From positions 372,001 to 436,000 of the forward strand of contig JBBCIY010000005.1 in NCBI GenBank assembly GCA_037189645.1: 64,000 nucleotides of DNA, in the 5' to 3' direction. Numbering within the stretch: the stretch's first letter is position 1; each line of letters begins with the position of its first letter. The notes under the pieces were generated by a model, which was not told where the DNA came from, did no database searches, and worked only from the letters and a program-made list of their open reading frames with translations. This DNA is from Taishania sp037189645. Lineage in GTDB: Bacteria > Bacteroidota > Bacteroidia > Flavobacteriales_D > Crocinitomicaceae. Shown piece after piece: positions 1-9,243 of this stretch. The position numbers and the translations under genes were made by a program.

Positions 1-1
1 G

Positions 2-181
2 GGAGGAATCGGAGGTGAGATCGCCGCGTTGATCGCTGAAAACTGCTTTGAGTCCCTGGATGCCCCTGTTAAACGGATCGCGTCGCTGGACACTCCCGTT
101 CCGTTCGCGGTTCCCCTTGAGCAGCAGTTCCTGCCCAAAGCAAGAATTGATGAAGCAATCCAAGGGCTGCTGAGCTATTAA
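2..181 (+). CDS. 2-oxoacid dehydrogenase E1, beta-type C-terminus (partial)
   Basis: Only the last 59 codons are inside the window; the frame is open from base 2 to the TAA at 179-181. The visible part is the transketolase C-terminal fold typical of the beta half of thiamine-diphosphate E1 enzymes (pyruvate, branched-chain or fused alpha/beta 2-oxoacid dehydrogenases): the opening GGIGGEIAAL helix, the RIASLDTPVPF strand and the closing EQQFLPKARIDEAIQ are characteristic. The family decarboxylates a 2-oxoacid and hands the acyl group to the lipoyl E2 subunit. Which substrate is used, and whether the alpha half is fused, cannot be told from this fragment. About 40 bases separate it from the asnS promoter. 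Confidence 0.75.
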   Translation, partial: GGIGGEIAALIAENCFESLDAPVKRIASLDTPVPFAVPLEQQFLPKARIDEAIQGLLSY

Positions 182-221
182 GATTTCGCAGGAAGGAATT
201 TTCAAAATTCATAATTGAAGC

Positions 222-229
222 TATATTTG
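222..229 (+). promoter_or_regulatory. Probable -7 box of asnS promoter
   Basis: TATATTTG matches the Bacteroidetes -7 consensus TAnnTTTG. It lies in the short gap after the E1 gene and would start transcription near 236, giving a leader of about 25 bases before the asnS ATG at 261. A TTTTC about 20 bases upstream is the only candidate for the weak -33 element. Confidence 0.45.
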
Positions 230-260
230 CATAAAACGATCTAATACAGTACAAAATACA

Positions 261-1712
261 ATGAAAAGAACAAAAATAATCGATGTTTTAAAGGGTACAG
301 CAGTAGGTACGGAATTGGTGGTAAAAGGATGGGTGCGCGCGTTCAGAAGCAATCGTTTCATCCAGATCAATGACGGCTCTACGATCAATTCACTGCAGGC
401 AGTAATCGATTTTGAAAAGTTTGACGAGGCTGTATTGAAAAAAATTACCACGGGTGCGGCACTGGGGATCAAAGGAATTTTATCCGAATCCCAGGGCTCC
501 GGACAAGCAGTAGAATTACAGGTACAAGAGGTAGAGATCATCGGAGAGGCAAACCCGGACGATGTGCAGAAAACGGTCATGCAGCCGAAAAAACACAGCC
601 TGGAATTCCTGCGTGAACAAGCACACCTGCGTTTCAGAACCAATGTCTTCGGAGCGGTTTTCCGTATCCGGCACGGGGTCTCGTATGCCATCCACAAATT
701 TTTCAACGACAAAGGGTTTTTCTATATTCATGCTCCCATCATCACAGGTTCGGATGCAGAAGGAGCGGGAGAAATGTTCCGGGTAACAAACCTGGACCTG
801 GAAAAACTTCCGAAAAATGATGACGGGACTGTCAACTTTAAGGAGGATTTCTTTGAAAAACCGGTCAACCTGACGGTTTCCGGACAACTGGAAGCAGAAT
901 TAGCCGCACTGGCATTAGGGCAGGTCTACACATTCGGACCAACTTTCCGTGCTGAAAATTCAAATACTTCACGCCACCTGGCGGAATTCTGGATGATCGA
1001 GCCGGAAGTCGCTTTCAACGACCTGAATGACAACATGGACCTGGCGGAAGAGATGCTGAAATACATCTGTAAATACATTGTTGACCATTATGCAGATGAC
1101 CTGGCATTCCTGAACGAACGCGAAAAAGCGGAACAACAGTCAAAACCTGCGAACGAGCGCAATGAGCTGACACTGCTTGAACGCCTGGATTTCGTTATCA
1201 ACAACGATTTCAAACGCATCACCTACACAGAAGCAATCGATGTACTGATGCACTCGAATCACTATAAAAAGAAAAAATTCAAATACGACGTCAGCTGGGG
1301 AACCGACCTGCAAAGCGAGCACGAACGCTACCTGGTGGAAAAAGAATTCAAACGCCCGGTGATCATTACGGATTACCCGGCTGCATTCAAAGCATTCTAC
1401 ATGCGCAGGAACGATGATTCAGAACCGGGCAGGGAAACGGTTGCCGCAATGGATATCTTATTTCCGGGAATCGGAGAAATGGTCGGAGGTTCACAACGTG
1501 AAGAACGACTGGACGTGTTAAAAGAGAAATGCACAGCATTCGGAATCCACGAAGAAGACCTGTGGTGGTACCTCGACACACGCAAATTCGGAACTGTTCC
1601 TCATGCAGGATTTGGCCTGGGATTTGAACGCATGGTGATGTTCGTGACGGGAATGACCAACATCCGCGATGTCATTCCTTTCCCGAGAACACCCGGAAAC
1701 GCTGAATTTTAA
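261..1712 (+). CDS. asnS: Asparagine--tRNA ligase
   Basis: Class IIb aminoacyl-tRNA synthetase of 483 residues, which charges tRNA-Asn with asparagine in the cytoplasm. The N-terminal OB-fold anticodon-binding domain (about residues 15-110, with GWVRAFRSNRFIQINDGS) precedes the class II catalytic core. Motif 2 is visible as FRAENSNTSRHLAEFWMIEP and motif 3 as GFGLGFERMVMFVTGMTNIRD near the C-terminus (GLGFER is the core). The Asn-type reading rests on the length, the insertion between motifs 2 and 3 and the closing DVIPFPRTPGNAEF. The ATG at 261 follows a recognisable promoter and the OB fold begins at once, so the start is secure. A strong terminator follows. Confidence 0.95.
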   Translation: MKRTKIIDVLKGTAVGTELVVKGWVRAFRSNRFIQINDGSTINSLQAVIDFEKFDEAVLKKITTGAALGIKGILSESQGSGQAVELQVQEVEIIGEANPDDVQKTVMQPKKHSLEFLREQAHLRFRTNVFGAVFRIRHGVSYAIHKFFNDKGFFYIHAPIITGSDAEGAGEMFRVTNLDLEKLPKNDDGTVNFKEDFFEKPVNLTVSGQLEAELAALALGQVYTFGPTFRAENSNTSRHLAEFWMIEPEVAFNDLNDNMDLAEEMLKYICKYIVDHYADDLAFLNEREKAEQQSKPANERNELTLLERLDFVINNDFKRITYTEAIDVLMHSNHYKKKKFKYDVSWGTDLQSEHERYLVEKEFKRPVIITDYPAAFKAFYMRRNDDSEPGRETVAAMDILFPGIGEMVGGSQREERLDVLKEKCTAFGIHEEDLWWYLDTRKFGTVPHAGFGLGFERMVMFVTGMTNIRDVIPFPRTPGNAEF

Positions 1713-1746
1713 CGGAGCAGGAAGCAGAAATACTTGATTTATACAG

Positions 1747-1774
1747 GAGGTTGCGTACGCAACCTCTTTTTTTA
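1747..1774 (+). terminator. Rho-independent terminator of asnS
   Basis: A perfect 20-base palindrome (GAGGTTGCGT and its complement, 1747-1766) is followed by a run of eight T. It sits 35 bases after the asnS stop codon. Confidence 0.85.
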
Positions 1775-1818
1775 TTTCTCAAATGGGCGGAAAGAAATAT
1801 ACCTAAGAGAATTTGAAC

Positions 1819-1826
1819 TATTTTTG
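1819..1826 (+). promoter_or_regulatory. Possible -7 box of hybrid regulator gene
   Basis: TATTTTTG fits TAnnTTTG, between the asnS terminator and the regulator's ATG at 1881. No convincing -33 element was seen, so this is a motif match only. Confidence 0.35.
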
Positions 1827-1880
1827 CAGCTGTCAGGCCTTTTTTCACAACAGACTGAGCCATCTCATTGCTTTAAATAT

Positions 1881-4496
1881 ATGAATAGAAATTTTCCCCT
1901 GTACCTGCTGGCGATACTGATCGTCTGCCTCAGCAAACCTGCTTACGGTCAGCATACAGCTGATTCGCTCCACCAGCTGATCCATCATTCCCAGGGCAAA
2001 AAGAAAGGAGAATTAATGTTGGAACTGGCCAATTATTTCCTGACAGCTTATCCCGATTCCAGCATCCATTATGCGCAGCTTGCCAGGGAAACGGCCCGGT
2101 CAAGTCATGATCATGTTGTTGTGATCCGTTCTTACTCATTAACGGGAGAAGCCTATCAAAAGCAAAACAAGCTGAAAGAATCGGTCTCTGCTTATTTCAA
2201 AGGTGTCGAATTAGCTGAAAAACACAATGAAACATCCTTGCTGGGAACACTTTACAATGGCATTGGAACGTGTTATTTTTACATGAACAACATCAAAAAG
2301 TCGGAGCATTACCTCCAACTGGCTGCCCAGGCAAAGAAAGAGGCCAACGATTATCAATATTATGCTATTATAGCGGCCAATCTTGCTTCTATACAAATCG
2401 TTCAGGCTTCCTACGATCAATCGATAAAGACCCTCCGGGAAGCGGAAAAAACCTTGCTGGAAAAACAGCAGCTGAATTACCTGGGATCGGTTTACAATTC
2501 GTTGGGAGCAGCATTTCAGATGGCATATCCTCAATCAGATTCATCGCGCCATTATTATGAAAAAAGCCTTGAATTCGCCTCCAGGAACAACGATTACCTC
2601 ATCATGATGAATGCGTATCAGAACCTGGGAGATTATTACCTTTCCCATAACAAATATGCTACTGCAATCGACTACATGAAAAAGGCGATTGCAACCAATG
2701 ATCTCCGGAAGGTAGAGGACCAATACAAGCCGGCACTCTATGGCAGGATCAGCATTGCTTATGATTCGCTGGGAGATTATAAAAATGCCTACCATTATAA
2801 AAAGATGCAGCTTGAAGTGAACGAACGGCTTCTTACGGTTGCACAGCAGAAAGAAATTGAAGAACTGGAGATCCGTTATCAGACGGAAAAGAAAGAGAAA
2901 GAGATCCAGCTGCAGCAGCAAGAGATCGAACGAGGGAAAAACCAACGCAATATCATTATCTTCATTACTGCTCTCCTCTTCCTGATCATTGGATTTATCG
3001 TATATTTCATTTTCCAGCGCAGGAAGATCGCCCGGCAATACGAACAGGAAAAGCTGAAACTGTTTGAAAATATTTTCCATGAAATACGCACACCGCTCAC
3101 ATTGATCGATGGTCCCATCCAGTTAATGAAGCAATCTTCTGAATTGAACCGGGAGCAGCTACACCTGATGGAAAAGAACTCCAGAAAATTAATCGGCCTG
3201 GTGAATGAATTGTTAGACGCGTCCAAGCTGGGAAAAGGAAGCTACCAATTGCATTTTAACACAGGGAATGTCGATGAGTTCATTGAGTCTGTCATTGAAC
3301 GTTTTTCTGGCGAAATCAAGGCAAAAGAAATGAACCTGACGTTTGAAAAGAGTGATTCCGGACTGAATTATTCGTATCCGTTCAACGTATTGGAAAAAGT
3401 GATCAGCAACCTGATCGGAAACGCGGTCAAGTATTGTCCTGCCGGGTCTGAGATCAGGGTCAGATCGCATGTGAACGGGAATAAACTGATCGTAGAAGTC
3501 AGTGATAACGGAAGAGGAATCCCTAAAAAAGAGCAGAAAAAAGTGTTCAGAAGATTTTACAGGGGAACAGCCCATCCAGCTATCAGCGGTACGGGAATCG
3601 GTCTGTCCCTGGTAAAGGAACTGACAGAGCTGGCAGAAGGAACGGTTCAACTGACCAGCAACCAGGAGGGAACGGTATTTTCAGTAGAGCTTCCTGTAAT
3701 CGAGGCAAACGCTATACCCGAAGCACCTGTGCAGAACGAAAGTGCTCCCATGCTCCTGCTGGCAGAAGATGACGACGATATGGCTTCATTTACCACATCC
3801 GTGCTGAAAGACAGGTTCAATATCATCAAAGTTGCCAACGGAAAGCAGGCCATTGAAGCAATCAATAACCACCTTCCGGACATTGTTCTATCCGACGTCA
3901 TGATGCCTGAAAAGGACGGGATTGAGCTGTTACAGGAAATCCGGTCCAATGAGCTCACCAATCATATCCCTGTTGTCTTGTTTTCTGCAAAATCTTCATT
4001 GGAAAGCCGGCTAAAGGGACTGGAACACGGGGCTGATGCCTATATTCCAAAACCCTTTTCTCCCGAAGAACTGAAACTGACATTGCACAACCTGCTGAAA
4101 ATCATTCAGCGCAACAGAGAGATATACAAAGACACCATTCAATCCGGAAAAACATTTGAAGAACGTATAAAAAGCAGCCATGCTTATGTAAACAAAGTGG
4201 CGCAGTATGTTATTGAGAACATGGATAACCATGAATATTCCGTCAATGAGCTGTCAGATGACATGGCTGTCAGCCGGAGCCAGCTGCACCGGAAGCTAAC
4301 GGCATTGACTGGTTTTTCAACCACTAATTTTATCCGGATGATCCGCCTGGAAAAGGCAAAGGATCTCCTGCTGAACCAGGAAGGCAACATTACCGAAATT
4401 GCCTACAAATGTGGTTTCAGCAGCCAGTCATATTTCACGAAGTCGTTTACTGAATATTTCGGAAAGAGCCCAAGTCAGTTGATCGGGAAGCCTTGA
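1881..4496 (+). CDS. Hybrid two-component regulator: TPR sensor, histidine kinase, receiver, AraC
   Basis: An 871-residue one-protein signalling system. The ATG at 1881 is chosen because it opens a clear signal peptide (MNRNFPLYLLAILIVCLSK, cleavage near AYGQ); the frame is open farther upstream but without such a start. Order: tetratricopeptide repeats (about 40-330), coiled coil, one membrane span (about 358-378), histidine kinase with phospho-acceptor H400 in FHEIRTPL, an ATPase domain with N- and G-boxes (NLIGNAVKY, DNGRGIP, GTGIGLSLV), a receiver with D672 in VLSDVMMPEKDG, and an AraC helix-turn-helix at the C-terminus. Family knowledge: such proteins sense in the periplasm and activate nearby genes. 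The stimulus is unknown. The downstream secreted repeat protein, 98 bases away, is a possible target by inference. Confidence 0.9.
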   Translation: MNRNFPLYLLAILIVCLSKPAYGQHTADSLHQLIHHSQGKKKGELMLELANYFLTAYPDSSIHYAQLARETARSSHDHVVVIRSYSLTGEAYQKQNKLKESVSAYFKGVELAEKHNETSLLGTLYNGIGTCYFYMNNIKKSEHYLQLAAQAKKEANDYQYYAIIAANLASIQIVQASYDQSIKTLREAEKTLLEKQQLNYLGSVYNSLGAAFQMAYPQSDSSRHYYEKSLEFASRNNDYLIMMNAYQNLGDYYLSHNKYATAIDYMKKAIATNDLRKVEDQYKPALYGRISIAYDSLGDYKNAYHYKKMQLEVNERLLTVAQQKEIEELEIRYQTEKKEKEIQLQQQEIERGKNQRNIIIFITALLFLIIGFIVYFIFQRRKIARQYEQEKLKLFENIFHEIRTPLTLIDGPIQLMKQSSELNREQLHLMEKNSRKLIGLVNELLDASKLGKGSYQLHFNTGNVDEFIESVIERFSGEIKAKEMNLTFEKSDSGLNYSYPFNVLEKVISNLIGNAVKYCPAGSEIRVRSHVNGNKLIVEVSDNGRGIPKKEQKKVFRRFYRGTAHPAISGTGIGLSLVKELTELAEGTVQLTSNQEGTVFSVELPVIEANAIPEAPVQNESAPMLLLAEDDDDMASFTTSVLKDRFNIIKVANGKQAIEAINNHLPDIVLSDVMMPEKDGIELLQEIRSNELTNHIPVVLFSAKSSLESRLKGLEHGADAYIPKPFSPEELKLTLHNLLKIIQRNREIYKDTIQSGKTFEERIKSSHAYVNKVAQYVIENMDNHEYSVNELSDDMAVSRSQLHRKLTALTGFSTTNFIRMIRLEKAKDLLLNQEGNITEIAYKCGFSSQSYFTKSFTEYFGKSPSQLIGKP

Positions 4497-4566
4497 TTTT
4501 ACTGAACATGCAACAATAGTCAATACAATTACAACATGGTTACACATCCATTGTTGTGACGTGCAA

Positions 4567-4574
4567 TACCTTTG
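4567..4574 (+). promoter_or_regulatory. Probable -7 box of repeat-protein gene
   Basis: TACCTTTG matches TAnnTTTG and lies 20 bases before the ATG at 4595. TTGTTG at 4551-4556 could be the -33 element, but the spacing is short. It argues that the repeat protein has its own promoter rather than reading through from the regulator gene. Confidence 0.4.
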
Positions 4575-4594
4575 CCTTCATTAATTGATTTCAT

Positions 4595-7500
4595 ATGATA
4601 AAATATTTTATTCTAGGTGCTTTTACAGCACTCTTTTTCGCTTCTCATGCAAATGATGAATGTGCAAATGCAACAGAATTATTTCCGAATCTGACATGTA
4701 CCTACACAAACGGAACATTCAACGGGATGACAATCAGCGGTGCAGCCCCGTCTTGCGGAAATGGATCACTACAAGACGTCTGGTATAAGTTTACCGCTAC
4801 GGCAGCAACGATGAGTGTTACACTTACTGCCAATTCCGGTGTGAATCACGGGTTTGAAATTATCCAGGGAGGATGCGGCGGAACCGTACTTACATGTGTC
4901 AATGCAACCAGTACAGGATACGGAGAACATCATTTTAACAACAATTTTGTTCCCGGCCAACAATATTATGTGCGTGTATTCAATGCCGCAGCATCGATGA
5001 GCACCGCCGGTTTCGGAATTTGCGTCCGAAACTATCCCCCTCCGGCAAATGATCTATGTATCAATGCAGGGACATTAATCCCTAATACAAGCTGCAACTA
5101 TACCTACGGAACATTCAGTGGTGCGTTGCTCGATGGAGGAACATCCGTGTGCGGGCCAAACACTTCCCAGGACGTGTGGTACAAATTCACAGCAACCGAT
5201 TCAACCATGAGCATTACACTATCTGCAGAATCAGGGTTGAACCACGGGTTTGAATTGATTCAGGGAGGATGCAACGGAACAGTGTTACAGTGTGTCAATG
5301 CAACCGGGGCTTCTTACAGTGAGTATTATTTTAACAACAATTTTATCCCCGGGCAGGAATATTACATTCGTGTATTCAATACTTCAAGCGGGTTAAACAC
5401 TTCCACGTTCGGAATTTGCCTTCGTAAATACCCAAGCCCGGTGAACGACGATTGTGCAACTGCAACAACGCTGACTCCAACTACAACCTGCGGGTATGTT
5501 TACGGAACATTCAGCGGAGCGATGATGAGCGGAACAACTCCTGCTTGCGGGCCAAACACTTCCCAGGACGTGTGGTACAAATTCACAGCAACCGATTCAA
5601 CCATGAGTATCACCTTATCTGCAGAATCAGGATTGAATCACGGGTTTGAACTCATCCAGGGAGGATGCAACGGGACAGTATTACAGTGTATCAATGCAAC
5701 TTCTTCGTCTTACAGTGAGTATTATTTCAACAACAACTTTATCCCCGGACAGGAATATTACATTCGTGTATTTAATACTTCAAGCGGGTTAACTACTTCC
5801 ACGTTCGGAATTTGCCTTCGTAACTATCCAAGCCCGGTGAACGACGATTGTGCAACTGCAACAACACTGACTCCAACTACAACCTGCGGGTATGTTTACG
5901 GAACATTCAGCGGAGCGATGATGAGCGGAACAACTCCTGCCTGCGCACCGAATACCTCTCAGGACGTATGGTACAAATTCACAGCAACCGATTCAACCAT
6001 GAGCATCACACTATCGGCAGAATCAGGGTTGAACCACGGGTTTGAACTCATCCAGGGAGGATGCAACGGGACAGTATTACAGTGTATCAATGCAACTTCT
6101 TCGTCTTACAGTGAGTATTATTTCAACAACAATTTTATCCCCGGACAGGAATATCACATTCGTGTGTTTAATACTTCAAGCGGATTAACTACCTCGACGT
6201 TCGGAATTTGCCTTCGTAACTATCCAAGCCCGGTGAACGACGATTGTGCAACTGCAACAACGCTGACTCCAACTACAACCTGCGGGTATGTTTACGGAAC
6301 ATTCAGCGGAGCGATGATGAGCGGAACAACTCCTGCTTGCGCACCGAATACCTCTCAGGACGTGTGGTACAAATTCACAGCAACCGATTCAACCATGAGT
6401 ATCACCTTATCTGCAGAATCAGGATTGAACCACGGGTTTGAATTGATCCAGGGAGGATGCAACGGAACAGTATTACAGTGTATCAATGCAACTTCTTCGT
6501 CTTACAGTGAGTATTATTTCAACAACAATTTTATCCCCGGACAGGAATATCACATTCGTGTGTTTAATACTTCAAGCGGATTAACTACTTCCACGTTCGG
6601 AATTTGCCTTCGTAACTATCCAAGCCCGGCAAACGACGATTGTGCAACTGCAACAACGCTGACACCAACTACAACCTGCGGGTATGTTTACGGAACATTC
6701 AGCGGAGCGATGATGAACGGAACAACTCCTGCCTGCGCACCGAATACTTCTCAGGACGTGTGGTACAAGTTCACAGCAACCGATCCTACTATGAGTATTA
6801 CATTATCTGCAGAGTCCGGGTTGAATCACGGATTTGAACTCATCCAGGGAGGATGCAACGGGACAGTGTTACAGTGTATCAATGCAACCGGGGCTTCTTA
6901 CAGTGAGTATTATTTCGACAACAACTTTGTCCCGGGTCAGGAATATTACATTCGTGTATTCAATACTTCAAGCGGATTAAATACCTCGACGTTCGGAATT
7001 TGTCTCCGTAAATACCCAAGTCCGGTGAATGATGCTTGTGCCAACGCAACTGAATTGACACCGAATAATACATGCAGCAATACATCCGGAACATTCAGCG
7101 GAGCGTTGATGGACGGAGGAACTCCTTCCTGTGCCACATCTGCTTCTCAGGATGTATGGTACAAATTTACAGCAACTACAACCTCAATGACTGTTCAGCT
7201 AGCCGGAATAAGCGGTCTCAACCATGGTTTCCAGGTCTTCCAGGGAAGCTGCAACGGAACAGAAGTAATCTGTCACAATCAAAACGGATCGGGAAGCAGT
7301 GAATCAGCGTCATTGACCTTGTTAACCATCGGACAAACGTACTTTGTCCGGGTATTTAACACTTCTTCAGGCTTGACGACAACAAGCTTCAGCATCTGTA
7401 TCATCGGACCTCCTCCATCTGCATGTACACCTTCTGTTCTAATCAGTACACCCGCAACTGCCATTTGCCAGGGAGAAAGCGTTACATTTACGGCTGAGCC

Positions 7501-8533
7501 AACAAATGGCGGAACAACTCCGGTTTATCAATGGAAAGTCAACGGAGGAAATGTCGGTTCGAACAGTGCTTCCTACACCACCAGTACTCTGACGAATGGA
7601 AGTACCGTCACCTGTATGATGACCAGCAACGCAGCATGCGCCTCCCCGGCAACAGCAACCAGTAACCAGGTAACAATGACCGTTACGGGCCTGACAACTC
7701 CTGTTTTTTCTCAGGTTCCGGCAATCTGTGCAGGAGGGTCATTTACGCTGCCTGCAACCTCCAGCAACGGTATTTCAGGAACATGGGCTCCGGCGATCAA
7801 CAATACGGTAACAACAACCTATACATTCACACCAGATGCAGGACAATGCGCTTCCACTGCAACAATGACGGTAACGGTTAATACCGCTGCAATACCGTCA
7901 TTTACACCAATCCCGGAGATATGCTCGGGAGAGTCATTTACGCTGCCAGCAATCTCCGATAACGGTATTTCAGGAACGTGGACCCCGGCGATCAACAATA
8001 CGGCGACAACAACCTATACATTCACGCCAGATGCAGGGCAATGCGCTTCCACTACAACAATGACGGTTACTGTAAATTCAGTCAACACGACCGTTACCTT
8101 GGAAGGCACGACAATGACGGCTGCTGTGACGGGAGCTGTCTATCAATGGATCAATTGCGACGATGATCAGCCGGTCAACGGAGCAATCAACGCCTCGTTC
8201 ACTCCGGTGGAAAGTGGCAGCTATGCTGTGATTGTCACACAAAACGGATGTACGGATACAAGCAGTTGCATCCAGGTCAGCTCTGTTGGTATAGCGACAT
8301 TGCCAGGTGATCAGATCCGTCTGTACCCGAACCCGTTCGAACAGGAATTTACGCTAAACAGCGGAGTTGCTTACCTCGGCCAACCTTTTGTGATCACGGA
8401 TGTGTATGGCAATCTTGTCCGGACAGGAACGATCTCGGAAGAAAAGCAACGTTTTGACATGAACGGAATCGCTTCCGGGGTATATTTTATCCAGCTGGAC
8501 AAGCACATCATTAAATTCACGAAACAACAATAG
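4595..8533 (+). CDS. Secreted T9SS repeat protein with seven 132-residue modules
   Basis: A 1312-residue exported surface protein. Residues 1-19 are a signal peptide. Residues 20-943 are seven consecutive modules of exactly 132 residues, each starting NDxCxxAT and carrying SQDVWYKFTAT, LNHGFELIQGGCNGT and GQEYYIRVFNTSSGL; each has several cysteines, probably paired outside the cell. Then come an Ig-like segment (about 948-1030), two 65-residue Ig-like repeats (about 1035-1164), and a T9SS type A sorting domain from about residue 1241 (IRLYPNPF to GVYFIQLDKHIIKF). No catalytic motif was seen. By analogy with tandem beta-sandwich proteins an adhesin or matrix role is likely, but this is inference. 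The preceding gene is a hybrid regulator; a strong terminator follows. Confidence 0.85.
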   Translation: MIKYFILGAFTALFFASHANDECANATELFPNLTCTYTNGTFNGMTISGAAPSCGNGSLQDVWYKFTATAATMSVTLTANSGVNHGFEIIQGGCGGTVLTCVNATSTGYGEHHFNNNFVPGQQYYVRVFNAAASMSTAGFGICVRNYPPPANDLCINAGTLIPNTSCNYTYGTFSGALLDGGTSVCGPNTSQDVWYKFTATDSTMSITLSAESGLNHGFELIQGGCNGTVLQCVNATGASYSEYYFNNNFIPGQEYYIRVFNTSSGLNTSTFGICLRKYPSPVNDDCATATTLTPTTTCGYVYGTFSGAMMSGTTPACGPNTSQDVWYKFTATDSTMSITLSAESGLNHGFELIQGGCNGTVLQCINATSSSYSEYYFNNNFIPGQEYYIRVFNTSSGLTTSTFGICLRNYPSPVNDDCATATTLTPTTTCGYVYGTFSGAMMSGTTPACAPNTSQDVWYKFTATDSTMSITLSAESGLNHGFELIQGGCNGTVLQCINATSSSYSEYYFNNNFIPGQEYHIRVFNTSSGLTTSTFGICLRNYPSPVNDDCATATTLTPTTTCGYVYGTFSGAMMSGTTPACAPNTSQDVWYKFTATDSTMSITLSAESGLNHGFELIQGGCNGTVLQCINATSSSYSEYYFNNNFIPGQEYHIRVFNTSSGLTTSTFGICLRNYPSPANDDCATATTLTPTTTCGYVYGTFSGAMMNGTTPACAPNTSQDVWYKFTATDPTMSITLSAESGLNHGFELIQGGCNGTVLQCINATGASYSEYYFDNNFVPGQEYYIRVFNTSSGLNTSTFGICLRKYPSPVNDACANATELTPNNTCSNTSGTFSGALMDGGTPSCATSASQDVWYKFTATTTSMTVQLAGISGLNHGFQVFQGSCNGTEVICHNQNGSGSSESASLTLLTIGQTYFVRVFNTSSGLTTTSFSICIIGPPPSACTPSVLISTPATAICQGESVTFTAEPTNGGTTPVYQWKVNGGNVGSNSASYTTSTLTNGSTVTCMMTSNAACASPATATSNQVTMTVTGLTTPVFSQVPAICAGGSFTLPATSSNGISGTWAPAINNTVTTTYTFTPDAGQCASTATMTVTVNTAAIPSFTPIPEICSGESFTLPAISDNGISGTWTPAINNTATTTYTFTPDAGQCASTTTMTVTVNSVNTTVTLEGTTMTAAVTGAVYQWINCDDDQPVNGAINASFTPVESGSYAVIVTQNGCTDTSSCIQVSSVGIATLPGDQIRLYPNPFEQEFTLNSGVAYLGQPFVITDVYGNLVRTGTISEEKQRFDMNGIASGVYFIQLDKHIIKFTKQQ
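4652..7423 (+). repeat. Seven in-frame tandem repeats of exactly 396 bp
   Basis: Unit starts (the AAC/AAT codon of ND) fall at 4652, 5048, 5444, 5840, 6236, 6632 and 7028, a constant period of 396 bases with no insertion or deletion. Units 3 to 6 are nearly identical at DNA level, including synonymous sites, while units 1 and 7 are clearly diverged. That pattern indicates recent expansion or gene conversion in the middle of the array. The array is coding, not CRISPR: there are no spacers. Confidence 0.95.
7697..8086 (+). repeat. Two 195-bp tandem repeats encoding Ig-like modules
   Basis: The stretch around TCATTTACGCTGCC at 7739 recurs at 7934, a period of 195 bases (65 residues). Both copies encode SFTLPA, NGISGTW, INNT, TTYTFTPDAGQCAS and TMTVTVN. 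This is a second, independent duplication inside the same gene. Confidence 0.85.
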
Positions 8534-8556
8534 AGCTACTGATCATCGGATAAGAA

Positions 8557-8594
8557 AAGGGGGCGCAGATTAGCTGCACCCCCTTATTTTTTTT
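8557..8594 (+). terminator. Terminator after repeat-protein gene
   Basis: A 12-bp stem (AAGGGGG, one mismatch, GCAG; 8557-8568 with 8574-8585), a five-base loop ATTAG, then A and eight T. It lies between convergent genes; the opposite side has only a broken T run, so it mainly serves the plus strand. Confidence 0.8.
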
Positions 8595-8605
8595 GCCAAA
8601 GCCTG

Positions 8606-9208
8606 TTATTTCTGATCTTTGATCCTGTTCCAGGTTTCGTACATCTTTTCCTGTTTTGGCCTGCCAGGTTCTATTTCGGTTAAAGACTCACACGGCCGCA
8701 GGTGAGCATAACATTCTCCAGGTAATGCCTGGTACAACGCAGTTCCTTTTGTTTTCCAGGCGATCATCTCGTCGCTCACTTCTTTGATGATCTTCGCAGG
8801 ATTTCCAACGACTACACTTCTCCGCGGAATGGTTGTATTTGCCGGAACGAAGGCCAATGCACCGATGATACATTCCTCACCAATGACACAGTCATCCATG
8901 ACAACGGCATTCATACCGATCATGCTGTTTTCACCGATCGTTCCACCATGCACAATGGCACCGTGACCGATATGGGCGCCTTTCTTCAATAAAACAGTTG
9001 TGCCGGGAAACATGTGGATCGTACAGTTTTCCTGCACATTGCACCCGTCCTCAATGATGATCTGTCCCCAATCTCCCCGGATCGCGGCCCCGGGACCGAT
9101 GTAAACATTCTCTCCTATGATCACATTCCCTGTTACTGTTGCGTTCGGATGAACAAAACTCGACGGTTTTACCACAGGTTTAAATCCGTTAAATTCAAAA
9201 AAAGCCAT
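8606..9208 (-). CDS. Gamma-carbonic-anhydrase/PaaY-like hexapeptide protein
   Basis: A 200-residue left-handed beta-helix protein. Residues about 17-145 are hexapeptide repeats (VTGNVIIGENVYIGPGAAI and following). Three histidines stand where gamma-class carbonic anhydrases bind zinc: H65 (CTIHM), H82 and H87 (GHGAIVHGG). The C-terminal tail (DEMIAWKTKGTALYQ) resembles PaaY/CaiE-type proteins, which include a thioesterase acting in phenylacetate degradation. Carbonic anhydrase or thioesterase activity is therefore possible; the sequence cannot decide. It follows the FMN reductase gene by 35 bases and is probably transcribed with it. ATG at 9208. Confidence 0.8.
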   Translation of the reverse strand: MAFFEFNGFKPVVKPSSFVHPNATVTGNVIIGENVYIGPGAAIRGDWGQIIIEDGCNVQENCTIHMFPGTTVLLKKGAHIGHGAIVHGGTIGENSMIGMNAVVMDDCVIGEECIIGALAFVPANTTIPRRSVVVGNPAKIIKEVSDEMIAWKTKGTALYQALPGECYAHLRPCESLTEIEPGRPKQEKMYETWNRIKDQK

Positions 9209-9243
9209 TTTTAAAGAATATTGAATTTTGAATACTGAATATC

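Noticed and set aside
5452..6837. Four nearly identical 65-codon frames on the plus strand
   Set aside because: They are out-of-frame copies of the 396-bp repeat, recurring only because the repeat does.
4652..7423. CRISPR-like or satellite array
   Set aside because: Period is 396 bp, contiguous, in frame with a secreted protein and without spacers; it is a protein repeat.
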